Assembly (NCBI GenBank): GCA_037892765.1
Contig: JBBKBW010000004.1
DNA length: 64,000 nt
DNA from: Clostridium_AQ sp900552125
GTDB taxonomy: Bacteria > Bacillota_I > Bacilli_A > Erysipelotrichales > Erysipelotrichaceae
Reading direction: 5' to 3' (one strand)
Shown here: positions 52,819-61,743 of the stretch, one piece after another
Layout of the letters: the number at the start of each line of letters is the position of its first letter
How positions within the stretch are numbered: position 1 is the first letter of the stretch
Notes under the pieces: generated by a model
Databases searched by the model: none
Told to the model about the DNA's origin: nothing
Seen by the model: the letters and a program-made list of their open reading frames with translations, nothing else
Program-made: the position numbers and the translations under genes

Positions 52819-55176
52819 CTATTTGATAAGACCTCTTTTTCGTTGTTCCTCTAGATCAGAAGGTTTTGTAGAATTGATAATATATAACATAGATTCTAAA
52901 TCAATAAGCATTCTAAATGGAACGAGCGTTGATCCAAATTTGATCAGACCTCTACCACTTTCAACATCTTTAAAGTATTGCATTTGTTCTGGGGATATCT
53001 CTAAAAGTTTACATAATTCTTCTGCGTCATTAGCCGCTTGGTTCAACATGATAAAAAATTGTGTATTGGCAAAGATAGAACGTGATTCTTCATCTTGTAA
53101 TAGATACTCAACATTTTGTGTAATAGCTGTTGGATACGCATTTCTTTTTCTGAATTGTCTCCAAGCTGAATTGAAGAAGGTTGCACTTTCTGGATTTGAA
53201 TACACGACATGGAATTCATCAATATAAACATGTGTTCTCTTCCCATTTTTCCAGTTTTCATTGACTCGGTTGATGATCTGGTCTGTAATAACAAGAAGTC
53301 CCATTGTTTTTAGATTTTTATCTAATTTCTGGATGTTAAATGAAATGATACGATTTTTCGTATTCACATTGGTATGATGGGCAAATAAGTTCATAGAACC
53401 TAGAGTAAAAAGTTCCATCTTTAAAGCTAATGTTCTCGCTTGCGATTCAGGTTGATTCAATAGCTCTTCTCTAAGATCAACGAGGGTAGGCATGATTCCT
53501 GTTTCTTCGTATTTTTGATAAACAATGCTGATACAGCGATCAAGGATACTTCTTTCTTCTAGGGAAACAGTACCTCTGTTGACACTTTCAATCAAAGACA
53601 AAATAAACTGTGCTTTATCCTTATAGGAATCTCCAGAATCTCCGTAACCTAGCGTGATATCCATAGCATTGATATGATCTTTACCACCTGCATAGATTTC
53701 AATAATCTCGCCTCCAAAGTGATTCATAATGACATCATACTCTCCTTCAGGATCACAGATAATGATATCATCGTTACTGGATGCCATCGTCGCTTCGATC
53801 TCATGTTTGACAAGAAATGATTTTCCTGAACCAGGAACGCCTAGAACAAGGGTATTTGGATTCTTTAATTTTTCCTTATTACATATGATCATGTTATTTG
53901 TGATCGTATTTTGACCATAATAGATTCCACCTTTATCCATGATCTCTTGGGCACGGAATGGAGTAAGGGTTGCTAAGGCTTCTGTTAGCATTGTACGAAC
54001 CATATACTGTAATCGATTGACACCAAACGGAATGGTCGTAACAAGAGCATCTAGTTGTCTGCTTGGTAAGAAGATCGTGCTTAGATCAACAAGAATAGCA
54101 CGAGCTGTATCTTTTAAAATAGCCGTATCGGCATCAAGTTCTTTCTTGGTATCGGCAAGATGTACTACTGTCATATTGGCAAGCATCATTCTTTCATCTC
54201 TGGAAGTGAGATCATTCATCATTTCTTCTATTTCTTTTTTTCTTGTGACAAGTTCATATGGTGGATTTGTCGCAAAGTTATTGTTGGCAATTTGTTTCTG
54301 AGAAAATGTTGCGATATTTGTATCCACTCCCAACATCTTGTTGTTTGCCTCCAACATAGCTTCATCGGTAGGAATCGTATAGAAGTCAATGCTGAACATC
54401 ATGTTTTTATTCAGTGAGCATAGGTTTAGAAGAAATTCGACATCAAGATATTGAGGAAGCTTGGAAAAGTATAGGGCACGACCATATTTTTCGTTGATAT
54501 TGAAATATCCATTATTAAATTTTAAATGCTTAGGACAGATATCATCTTTAAAGGAATGACCGTGTCTAGCAGAAGATTTTATATCAAAATTAAAGAAATC
54601 TTCTTCACCAGGACGATAGAAATCGTGAAATATCTTTAATCTTTCATTTAAAGATAATTCAATAAGTTGTGAACCTAGTCTTTTGAAATGAGAACTCATT
54701 TCATTATATAAACGCCCAAAGTATGAACGTGCTTCTTCGATATCCTTTTTGAAACAAGTGATGGTGATATATTTTTCCTGAATGATATTCGAACAGTTTT
54801 CCATGTTCTTGATCAACATTTGATTATATTCTTCAATAAATGCATCGAAGCGAGGATCGTCTTTTTTCTTTAAAAGGATATCTTCTTTGAATTTAGCAAA
54901 ATCGATCTTTCGATTGTTGATCGTAATCTTTACCATGACACTGGAATCAAAAGAATTCAACAATTCTTTATACATCTTGATGATAAATTCCTTACTATCA
55001 TCACTGGCAATAGAGAAATTGATATCTAAAAAACGATAGGTCTTACTAAAACGATTCTTCATACGAAAAATACCATCAGAATAGACGGTATCAACAGGAA
55101 TCGTATCTTGAATGGATCTTGAAATCTTGATTTTTTCTTTATTTTGTCTTTGCATCTTTAATTGACTTTTTATCAT
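52819..55176 (-). CDS. virB4: VirB4-like conjugation ATPase
   Basis: The 785-residue protein is the type IV secretion motor. Walker A is VLGVPGSGKSFLVKHE near residue 445, followed by ICDPEGEYDV, and Walker B is VYIDEFHVVYSNPES near residue 655. The N-terminal 400 residues form the VirB4 core domain. It powers assembly and DNA or protein export at the membrane. Its start overlaps the PrgI gene's end by 38 bases. AAAGGAG lies 13 bases before the ATG at 55176, which is rather far; an in-frame ATG at 55155 is an alternative. Confidence 0.96.
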   Translation of the reverse strand: MIKSQLKMQRQNKEKIKISRSIQDTIPVDTVYSDGIFRMKNRFSKTYRFLDINFSIASDDSKEFIIKMYKELLNSFDSSVMVKITINNRKIDFAKFKEDILLKKKDDPRFDAFIEEYNQMLIKNMENCSNIIQEKYITITCFKKDIEEARSYFGRLYNEMSSHFKRLGSQLIELSLNERLKIFHDFYRPGEEDFFNFDIKSSARHGHSFKDDICPKHLKFNNGYFNINEKYGRALYFSKLPQYLDVEFLLNLCSLNKNMMFSIDFYTIPTDEAMLEANNKMLGVDTNIATFSQKQIANNNFATNPPYELVTRKKEIEEMMNDLTSRDERMMLANMTVVHLADTKKELDADTAILKDTARAILVDLSTIFLPSRQLDALVTTIPFGVNRLQYMVRTMLTEALATLTPFRAQEIMDKGGIYYGQNTITNNMIICNKEKLKNPNTLVLGVPGSGKSFLVKHEIEATMASSNDDIIICDPEGEYDVIMNHFGGEIIEIYAGGKDHINAMDITLGYGDSGDSYKDKAQFILSLIESVNRGTVSLEERSILDRCISIVYQKYEETGIMPTLVDLREELLNQPESQARTLALKMELFTLGSMNLFAHHTNVNTKNRIISFNIQKLDKNLKTMGLLVITDQIINRVNENWKNGKRTHVYIDEFHVVYSNPESATFFNSAWRQFRKRNAYPTAITQNVEYLLQDEESRSIFANTQFFIMLNQAANDAEELCKLLEISPEQMQYFKDVESGRGLIKFGSTLVPFRMLIDLESMLYIINSTKPSDLEEQRKRGLIK

Positions 55177-55534
55177 TGGTTTTTATAGACTCCTTTCTAA
55201 TGTTTTCGATTCTTTTCTTTGTTAGATCATAAAAATAGTTATAAGGTACATATTCCAGCGGATAGAAATGAAGTAGAGTAGAGCGATACAATTCAATCAA
55301 AAAGCGTTCAAATGTCATACCTTGAATCGTGACAAATCCAATGGCAGCAAATGGTAAAGCGCCTATCATGCATACCCAACTTGTTAATTCTATGCCTAGT
55401 TTATCTATGAAAGTAAAATACAGAAAGACTGCGATTCCACAAGCAAAAGCTGAAAAGATAAACTGACGCATGGATAATCCAAAGAATATGCTTTCTTTAA
55501 AATCTCGTATTTCTTTATTAATCTTTAATTGCAT
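55139..55534 (-). CDS. PrgI family membrane protein
   Basis: The 131-residue protein has the PrgI pattern: a short N-terminus IRDFKESIFFGLSMRQFIFS and two adjacent membrane segments (about 27-45 and 52-72), followed by FERFLIELYRSTLLHFYPLE. It is a VirB3-equivalent subunit of Gram-positive type IV secretion channels and usually lies directly before virB4, as here. AGGAGG precedes the ATG. Upstream, cargo genes separate it from trbL. Confidence 0.9.
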   Translation of the reverse strand: MQLKINKEIRDFKESIFFGLSMRQFIFSAFACGIAVFLYFTFIDKLGIELTSWVCMIGALPFAAIGFVTIQGMTFERFLIELYRSTLLHFYPLEYVPYNYFYDLTKKRIENIRKESIKTNDKKSIKDAKTK

Positions 55535-55601
55535 GTTTTTCCTCCTAAAAGTTCAATTCTTTTATAACTTATTTAAAATAAAAGACACTATCTAAAGTGT
55601 C

Positions 55602-55991
55602 TTAATTAAGGTAGATATCTTTATTAACTTTTATAATCTCTATAGTTTTTTTAATTAGTCTTTTTGACATTGGGGATAATGGCTTAAGAATAATACTGCT
55701 TTCAGTTTTAATATAACCACAGATAATTGTAAAAGTTGCTTCGAATGTTGGCATTCCCATTATTTTTGCCTTATGTGTTATTGGATAACTTAATGATGGT
55801 ATTGGTAAGGCGATTATTGATTCAGATTCATTAAAGTAAAAGTTTATTCCTTGACTATTAGCAATTTCTTCTAATTCTATAAAAGGTTGCCAGTCGGAAT
55901 AATTATAAATTCTTAATGGAAGAAATTTTCCATATAGTAATAAAATCCCGTCCATAGGTGCATTATCTTCAAAAATGATATTTTTATTCAT
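55602..55991 (-). CDS. Unknown partner protein of the winged-helix gene
   Basis: The 129-residue protein contains GILLLYGKFLPLRIYNYSDW, ESESIIALPIPSLSYPITHK and FEATFTIICGYIKTES. It is predicted beta-rich and has no motif I recognise. Its ATG overlaps the preceding stop (ATGAATAA), which shows translational coupling to the 454-residue protein. The pair could be a toxin-antitoxin or a defence module; the role is unknown. Confidence 0.6.
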   Translation of the reverse strand: MNKNIIFEDNAPMDGILLLYGKFLPLRIYNYSDWQPFIELEEIANSQGINFYFNESESIIALPIPSLSYPITHKAKIMGMPTFEATFTIICGYIKTESSIILKPLSPMSKRLIKKTIEIIKVNKDIYLN

Positions 55992-57348
55992 AACAATTCC
56001 TCATAACAATATTCACTAGTTTACGTGCTCTATTTTCTAGTCTATTAATGGTGTTTTTTAGCATCTCATTGTAGTCTTTTTCTGTGAATGGAACAGGATT
56101 TTCAAGGGTTTGCTTAGAAAAAATAGGGATTCCAACTAAGCGACCGCTTTTGTCTAAACGGATATAGTCTTCCAATCCGAAATTTTGAAGATTTTTAGAC
56201 AAGAACTTTTTCCAATTTTTTAATGTATCAACATTTATGATGTTACCATCATGATCTATGATTGATTGGTTATTTTCTAGAGCTAATTCAATAGCATCAA
56301 CAAATAGATTGAAACTATCGTTTATTCTGTATTCTGAACCATTAATTCTTAGTACATATGATCCCTTTACTTTGTTGAACATATTGTCTGGGACTGGCAT
56401 AAAACTAGCTACGCTATAATTTAGTTGACTTATATAAACCAATTCTGGGATATTTTTTATTAACTTAGTATATAGAGAATATTCTCTTTTTTTATTAATC
56501 AATAGTTTATTTGGAAAACTATTTTTATACACTCCACGGACATTTAGAGCTTCTGCATACGGAAATTCATCAGGATTTAGGAAATGGATACCTTCGCGAA
56601 ACAAGATCCAATACGAGGAGATATTGTCATAATAATCATAATTAGCATCGTAAATAAGTTTATATAATTCATTTGTAATAGATCTTTCTGGTGATTCACA
56701 TTCTTTGGATCCTTTTTCTTTATCAATATAGTATTCCATAATTTGAAGAATAGAGTCAGTATGACTATGTTTATATTTAGAATCCATTAAACTCTCTGTG
56801 AATTTTATATATAAATATTGGTTTAATTTGTTGTTCTCAAACTTGAAAATCAGAGTATATGACCCATCTTCGATTTTAATAATGGATGCTTTTTCTAATG
56901 CTTTGCTAACTTTGTAAGCCGAGATCGATGACCAGTTGTAGTTATCTACTAATTCTTTTTGAGTACATGATTTATTATCATTTAATAGACAGTAACAGAT
57001 TAATCTCCATCCATTTGGAGATATGTGATTAATTTTTTCTTTATTTAAAGATAATAAATGAGAAAAAAGTTCATCAGAAATAACAATCTTTGAATTTATA
57101 GAATAAGTGACAAATTTACTAATGTTATTTTCATTTTTATCTAATTTTGTTACTAACATATTTTGTTGTAAGTGTTCTAATCTAGTGTTCACTGTAACTC
57201 TTTTATAGTTTGTGAGCTTTTCTATTTCTGCTGCCGTCATTGGTCGATCAAAATGACTTAATATTAATAGAATCATAAAATCTGTACTTGAGAAGTTATA
57301 TGAGTTTTCATTATTTATAAAGTCCATAAGATTAATTTCGTTGTTCAC
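55984..57348 (-). CDS. Winged-helix protein with DUF6994-like C-terminus
   Basis: The 454-residue protein starts with two winged-helix regions. The first (about 20-95) has TAAEIEKLTNYKRVTVNTRLEHL (in part), the second (about 100-165) has CTQKELVDNYNWSSISAYKVSKAL. The C-terminal half (about 280-450) resembles DUF6994, with SVASFMPVPDNMFNKVKG, INDSFNLFVDAIELAL and LVGIPIFSKQTLENP. The GTG at 57348 follows GGAGG by nine bases. It sits as cargo inside the transfer module and is coupled to a 129-residue partner. It may sense and bind DNA while the C-terminus acts on an unknown target. Confidence 0.6.
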   Translation of the reverse strand: MNNEINLMDFINNENSYNFSSTDFMILLILSHFDRPMTAAEIEKLTNYKRVTVNTRLEHLQQNMLVTKLDKNENNISKFVTYSINSKIVISDELFSHLLSLNKEKINHISPNGWRLICYCLLNDNKSCTQKELVDNYNWSSISAYKVSKALEKASIIKIEDGSYTLIFKFENNKLNQYLYIKFTESLMDSKYKHSHTDSILQIMEYYIDKEKGSKECESPERSITNELYKLIYDANYDYYDNISSYWILFREGIHFLNPDEFPYAEALNVRGVYKNSFPNKLLINKKREYSLYTKLIKNIPELVYISQLNYSVASFMPVPDNMFNKVKGSYVLRINGSEYRINDSFNLFVDAIELALENNQSIIDHDGNIINVDTLKNWKKFLSKNLQNFGLEDYIRLDKSGRLVGIPIFSKQTLENPVPFTEKDYNEMLKNTINRLENRARKLVNIVMRNCYE

Positions 57349-57575
57349 ACTTTTTTCCTCCTATATACTAGTATTGTATTCCAATAATATACAAAAATCA
57401 AGAAAAAATATATATAAAAAGAAATAATATGGGTTGATGGAATATAAACTGGCATATAGTTGTTTAAATAATTTCTTTCCTGCTATAAAAATTTTGCATT
57501 TACTGTGCAACAGTTACTGTATCATTATTGATGAAATTTTATATTTGTATTGTTGCTGATATTTGTATATAAAAA

Positions 57576-57603
57576 ACCAGTCAAAAATATATTTGAGACT
57601 GGT
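57576..57603 (-). terminator. Terminator of the RelA-like/DUF6718 pair
   Basis: ACCAGTC and GACTGGT form a stem, followed on the lower strand by TTTTTTAT. The gap 57349-57658 holds only this and the promoter region of the winged-helix gene. Confidence 0.8.
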
Positions 57604-57658
57604 ATATATTGATATTTAAATTTTTAAAAATAATGTTTATGAACCTATTAGAAAACGT

Positions 57659-57880
57659 TTAAAGCTTACTTGCTTCTTTACTGAATTCATCATAACTATG
57701 AACAAAATGGTATGGTTCATATTCACCATAAGCTGTTGGTCTGCTAATGGTAATGATTTGAATATCATATCCTAGTTTTTCTTGTAATGCGTCGGCAAAT
57801 TTTGCCATTTCTTCTCCAGCTTTTGTTTGTAATGCAATACATCCAGATTTTTTAAATCTCTTTGCAATTAGATAACACAT
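57659..57880 (-). CDS. DUF6718 family small protein
   Basis: The 73-residue product begins MCYLIAKRFKKSGCIALQT and ends with GEYEPYHFVHSYDEF, the pattern I associate with DUF6718. The ATG at 57880 follows GGAGG by nine bases and lies 29 bases inside the end of the RelA/SpoT-like gene, so the two are coupled. It may be the regulator or antitoxin of that protein, which is inference from the overlap. Confidence 0.65.
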   Translation of the reverse strand: MCYLIAKRFKKSGCIALQTKAGEEMAKFADALQEKLGYDIQIITISRPTAYGEYEPYHFVHSYDEFSKEASKL

Positions 57881-58469
57881 CTGCCAACACCTCCTCAAAT
57901 TGATTTATCGATTTTATTTTACCATCTTCATAATACTTTCTCAAGAGTATGCCAACTTTATCGTCATATCCTCTTTTATAAAATTTATCATGCATCCAGT
58001 TATTGAATTGTCTGTCATAATACGTATTGAATTGAATTTCAATTGGATAATGAAAATTATCTTTTTGATAATATACGTGGACACCTCTGTAACCATCATC
58101 ATGTTTTTTTCCATTTGACATATCAACGACTCTAATCTTCTCTTCAGCCATCAAAGATAATACTTCATCATAACTTGAACAAATTGATCTAAAACCTAAT
58201 ATATCATTGAATACACTTGCAAATTTTGAATTAGGATGTCTATCAAACTTGATAGATGCAGAACCTATACTTTTAATACGCAAATCTATTGGTAATTGAT
58301 ATAGGATTTCTTGTTTATTATACCATTGACGAGCGTTACGAATATCTTCTAAAACCTCTGATTTATCATAATGTCTTAAGGTTCGTTTCATACTAACAGA
58401 TAGACTAGTACGGTATGATAATGATTCTAAAACTTCAATGCTTAGTCCAACTTTTTCTAAAACATACAT
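57852..58469 (-). CDS. RelA/SpoT-domain nucleotidyltransferase
   Basis: The 205-residue protein has the (p)ppGpp-synthetase fold motifs in order: RIKSIGSASIKFDRH (about 64-78), FNDILGFRSICSSYDEV (about 87-103), DGYRGVHVYYQ (about 124-134) and YPIEIQFNTYYDRQFNNWMH (about 139-158). It lacks a hydrolase, TGS or ACT domain, so it is a small stand-alone synthetase. Such proteins make alarmones or, in toxSAS systems, toxic nucleotides or modified tRNA. GAGGTG precedes the ATG. The overlapping small gene suggests a two-gene module, and its position inside a conjugation operon suggests cargo. Confidence 0.8.
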   Translation of the reverse strand: MYVLEKVGLSIEVLESLSYRTSLSVSMKRTLRHYDKSEVLEDIRNARQWYNKQEILYQLPIDLRIKSIGSASIKFDRHPNSKFASVFNDILGFRSICSSYDEVLSLMAEEKIRVVDMSNGKKHDDGYRGVHVYYQKDNFHYPIEIQFNTYYDRQFNNWMHDKFYKRGYDDKVGILLRKYYEDGKIKSINQFEEVLADVLSNCKEI

Positions 58470-58614
58470 TTTAGCAACACCTCTTAATATTATTATTGTA
58501 TAAATAACATTTTAACATTATTTAATTAAAATTGATAGCAAAGTTATAAGGATATATAACAGTTGTTAATTGATACAATCATTAAATTCGTATATCTTTT
58601 CAATAATTAGTTGA

Positions 58615-59445
58615 TTATAATCCCATCATGTCTTTGACAACACAATCGCTCATCTTTACAGTTCCTACCAATATTAGCATATTGAAGATGATTTCCCCAA
58701 TATAGCTCCAAACCATGCTTACAGCACTTGCATCTGGATCAATGACAGGTGGACTTCCTGCAAATTTTGAAAAGATAATACATGATAGTACGATAATTGC
58801 TCCTTCCATGCATACCCCAGCATATGATTTCAAAAATGCGTAACAAACATTTTGTGTTGATTCGCCTGCAGCTGCTGATAGAGGAATAGGGGAAATAGCT
58901 GTATATAAATACAGTTTAAAGAATCGACCGTAGACAGTGAGGATCATTATAAATGATAAGATGGTGATAAAGATACTTCCTAGTAGCGTAACAGCCCACA
59001 AAGGGATGCTTTCAAGGAAACCGACATCTTCGATTGCTGACACGATCACATCTGGAATCACAGTTTCTGACGCTGTACCAATTCCAACAGTTTCCATGAT
59101 TGTAGAAGTAATACCTTGAATGATATCAAATATCGCTAACATGAAATCCATTCCATAGACAACAAGAGCACGTGCAATGATAAACCTAAGAAAGATCTTA
59201 AATGCCTGTTCTGGTCTTTTGATATCTTGATAACTCGTACATGTCTTGACGAGTCCAAATACAAAAAACAATACAAGCAAAGCCAAACCAATGGCAATCA
59301 AAGCTCCGTGGATCTTCACGATGATGTCCCAGATTCCACCACCTTTGAATTCTTGAGGAGACTGGGTGAGAAGTAGCCATATCTCAGCCAACTTCTCATT
59401 CCATGTCTGTAAAGCATTTTGTAGGTTGTCTAATATGCCACCCAT
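58615..59445 (-). CDS. VirB6/TrbL-like conjugation membrane protein
   Basis: The 276-residue protein has about six hydrophobic segments (for example ALIAIGLALLVLFFVFGLV and AVTLLGSIFITILSFIMILT) and the YLYTAISPIPLSAAAG segment common in CD0411-like TrbL proteins. It should form part of the inner-membrane channel. AGGAGG precedes the ATG. In related elements prgI follows directly; here a 3-kb cargo stretch lies between. Confidence 0.88.
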   Translation of the reverse strand: MGGILDNLQNALQTWNEKLAEIWLLLTQSPQEFKGGGIWDIIVKIHGALIAIGLALLVLFFVFGLVKTCTSYQDIKRPEQAFKIFLRFIIARALVVYGMDFMLAIFDIIQGITSTIMETVGIGTASETVIPDVIVSAIEDVGFLESIPLWAVTLLGSIFITILSFIMILTVYGRFFKLYLYTAISPIPLSAAAGESTQNVCYAFLKSYAGVCMEGAIIVLSCIIFSKFAGSPPVIDPDASAVSMVWSYIGEIIFNMLILVGTVKMSDCVVKDMMGL

Positions 59446-59475
59446 AGATCACACCTCCTTTTTTAGTAAAAGCTA

Positions 59476-59784
59476 TTATCCACCTACAATAAGATTCAAA
59501 ATTTCTTTTGCAAAAGTAATGATGACACCACCTGCTAGAGTCAAAAATCCATTAGCACGTTGGCTGGGATCATGACTCTTTAATGAAAGACCAATCTGTA
59601 CGACACCAAATCCTAGCAAGATCATACCGATAGCACGAATCAAGCTGAAGATAAAGTCGCTTAGATTGTTGACGACTGAAATAGGATCACCCGCAGCAAA
59701 TACAGGTGTAAATCCAAAATTGAATGTTAATACCAAGGCAATATAGATTGCTAACTTTGTTTTTGTTTTCTTATTTATTTTCAT
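59476..59784 (-). CDS. Small secreted/membrane protein (VirB2/Maff2-like)
   Basis: The 102-residue product has a signal peptide (basic start, hydrophobic core, FAAGD cleavage region near residue 31) and two hydrophobic segments (about 45-65 and 80-98). The size and position between virD4 and trbL match the VirB2-like or Maff2 proteins of Gram-positive conjugative elements. It is probably a pilin-like or channel subunit. It follows virD4 by two bases. Confidence 0.8.
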   Translation of the reverse strand: MKINKKTKTKLAIYIALVLTFNFGFTPVFAAGDPISVVNNLSDFIFSLIRAIGMILLGFGVVQIGLSLKSHDPSQRANGFLTLAGGVIITFAKEILNLIVGG

Positions 59785-59786
59785 GT

Positions 59787-61568
59787 TTATTTTTTCTCCT
59801 TTTTCTTTTCTAATTGATTAAAGTATTCTTCCATATCTTCATCACTGAGTAATTCATAATCATTGTCGCTGATGATGATATCCTGCCAATTATCAATAAG
59901 ACCATGAATCTTACCATGTTCATAAGATTGGCTATTACCATCTTTTGTGTAAACCACATTAGGATGTTTTAAAATGTTATATTTTTTATCCAAGATAGGC
60001 AGTTCCCCTCGAATAAAGAGAAGGGCATAGTCATTATCTAACAAACGAACCTCATCAGCTGTGAGTAGTTCTCGTCCTGCCTGTTGGTAGTTGGTAGAGT
60101 AGTTCCCATTTCTACCACTCGATTTACCATAGGTGTTCGTATCCAAGGTTTCTTTTCCTAGATATTCGCTCATAAATTTATGGGTTGATTGTTCATTTCC
60201 ACCAAGGTAATACAGTTCATCACAGTTACCAACGATCGATTCCCAAGCATCTTTATAAAGTGCTTTGATCTGAGCTAGATTCTGTATGATGATAGAAACG
60301 AAAATTCGTCTAGAACGCATGGTCGCAAGAAGTTTATCAAATTCATCAGGTAAGGCAACATTGGCAAATTCGTCCATCATAAAATGAACAGGAATAGGCA
60401 ATTCTCCATGATGAATGATATCGGCACTGTAGTAGAGCATTTGAAATAATTGTGTATATAACATTCCAATCAAAAAGTTGAATGTAGAATCATTATCTGG
60501 AATAACAGCAAATAAAGCTGTTTTTCTTTCGCCCATTTTTTCAAGTTCGAGTTCATCATAATGAGTAAGAGAAGCAATCGATTCTAGATTAAAAGCTGCA
60601 AGTCGTACACCCACAGAAATCAAGATTGATTTTGCGGTCTTACCTGCAGCTTGTTTATAGATCTTATATTGTTTTAATGCTAAGCTCTCTGGTTTGTCAT
60701 TTTCTAGTTCAATAAACAGTTGATCCAATGGACTAATATAATCTTCATCATCTTCTTTTGGCTCAGCAGCTACGATCATTTCCATGACCATCGAAAAGTT
60801 CTGTTCTTCTTCTGGAGCTTCATTGATGAGATAAAGACATAGTGCTTCTAATAAAGCTGTTTCACTCTTCTCCCAAAAAGGGTCATTCGATTGTGCTCCT
60901 TTTGGAGTGGTATTGCGAATAAGATTGGTAATTAGCTTTAATACATCTTTATCATCCTGAATATAGGCGAATGGATTATATCCATGAGATTTGCTCATAT
61001 CGATCAGATCAATAACACGGATCACATAACCTTCCTTTTCAAGAAGGTTTCCAGTATCTCGTAAGATTTCTCCCTTAGGATCCAAAATAACAAAACTTGT
61101 ATTACATTGCATGATATTTGGTTTTCCATAAAACCTTGTTTTACCAGCACCACTTCCACCAATAACGAGAGTATTGAGATTTCTACGGTGCTTTTTTCCA
61201 TCTAATCCAATACGTACATTTTGTGACAGTATCTTATTTTGTGAATACGTTTTGTCGGCATATTTTTTGTTGACCTTAGAAGCAGATCCCCACTTGGCAG
61301 AACCATATTCTTCCTGTCTTCGATAATTACGAAGTGTGGAAAAATAGATTCCGATTCCAATACCGTAGATAAGCAAGAAGATAAAGATCGTTTTTAATGT
61401 GTTTTTGCATAACGTGATATGAAAAGGTTCATTGATAGCTTTTGTTAGATAGGGAAGAGCTTCAATCAAACCATTATTTATATATGGGGCAATAAGTAGG
61501 GCAAGCCATACAACAGGAATCGTAAAGATTCCGAGTATGATTAAAACATCTTTATTATCGTTCCTCAT
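59787..61568 (-). CDS. virD4: VirD4-like type IV coupling protein
   Basis: The 593-residue protein has two N-terminal membrane segments (about 8-30 and 58-78), then a TraG/VirD4 ATPase domain with Walker A VIGGSGAGKTRFYGKP near residue 135, FVILDPKGEILRDTG, and Walker B HFMMDEFANVALPD near residue 400. It brings the relaxase-DNA complex to the channel. The start overlaps the preceding small gene by 14 bases. The motif set is complete. Confidence 0.96.
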   Translation of the reverse strand: MRNDNKDVLIILGIFTIPVVWLALLIAPYINNGLIEALPYLTKAINEPFHITLCKNTLKTIFIFLLIYGIGIGIYFSTLRNYRRQEEYGSAKWGSASKVNKKYADKTYSQNKILSQNVRIGLDGKKHRRNLNTLVIGGSGAGKTRFYGKPNIMQCNTSFVILDPKGEILRDTGNLLEKEGYVIRVIDLIDMSKSHGYNPFAYIQDDKDVLKLITNLIRNTTPKGAQSNDPFWEKSETALLEALCLYLINEAPEEEQNFSMVMEMIVAAEPKEDDEDYISPLDQLFIELENDKPESLALKQYKIYKQAAGKTAKSILISVGVRLAAFNLESIASLTHYDELELEKMGERKTALFAVIPDNDSTFNFLIGMLYTQLFQMLYYSADIIHHGELPIPVHFMMDEFANVALPDEFDKLLATMRSRRIFVSIIIQNLAQIKALYKDAWESIVGNCDELYYLGGNEQSTHKFMSEYLGKETLDTNTYGKSSGRNGNYSTNYQQAGRELLTADEVRLLDNDYALLFIRGELPILDKKYNILKHPNVVYTKDGNSQSYEHGKIHGLIDNWQDIIISDNDYELLSDEDMEEYFNQLEKKKEKK

Positions 61569-61743
61569 ATCCTCGCTTGCATTTTACTGGTGAAGCATCG
61601 CAAGCTTTGAGGATAAGATCATCAATAAAGTCATACTTCTTGTTCTCTTGAATTTGTCTATCTTTTAATAATGTCAATGACTTGATGATGATACGACGTT
61701 CCATGTCGGAAACCTTGATGGAATAAATAGGTTCTTTGCTCAT
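61555..61743 (-). CDS. Small conserved protein of the transfer operon
   Basis: The 62-residue product (MSKEPIYSIKVSDMERRIII...) resembles short proteins that lie before virD4 in Firmicute conjugative elements (DUF5720-like, tentatively). It is coupled on both sides: it overlaps the preceding stop by four bases and the virD4 start by 14. Function unknown. Confidence 0.65.
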   Translation of the reverse strand: MSKEPIYSIKVSDMERRIIIKSLTLLKDRQIQENKKYDFIDDLILKACDASPVKCKRGYEER

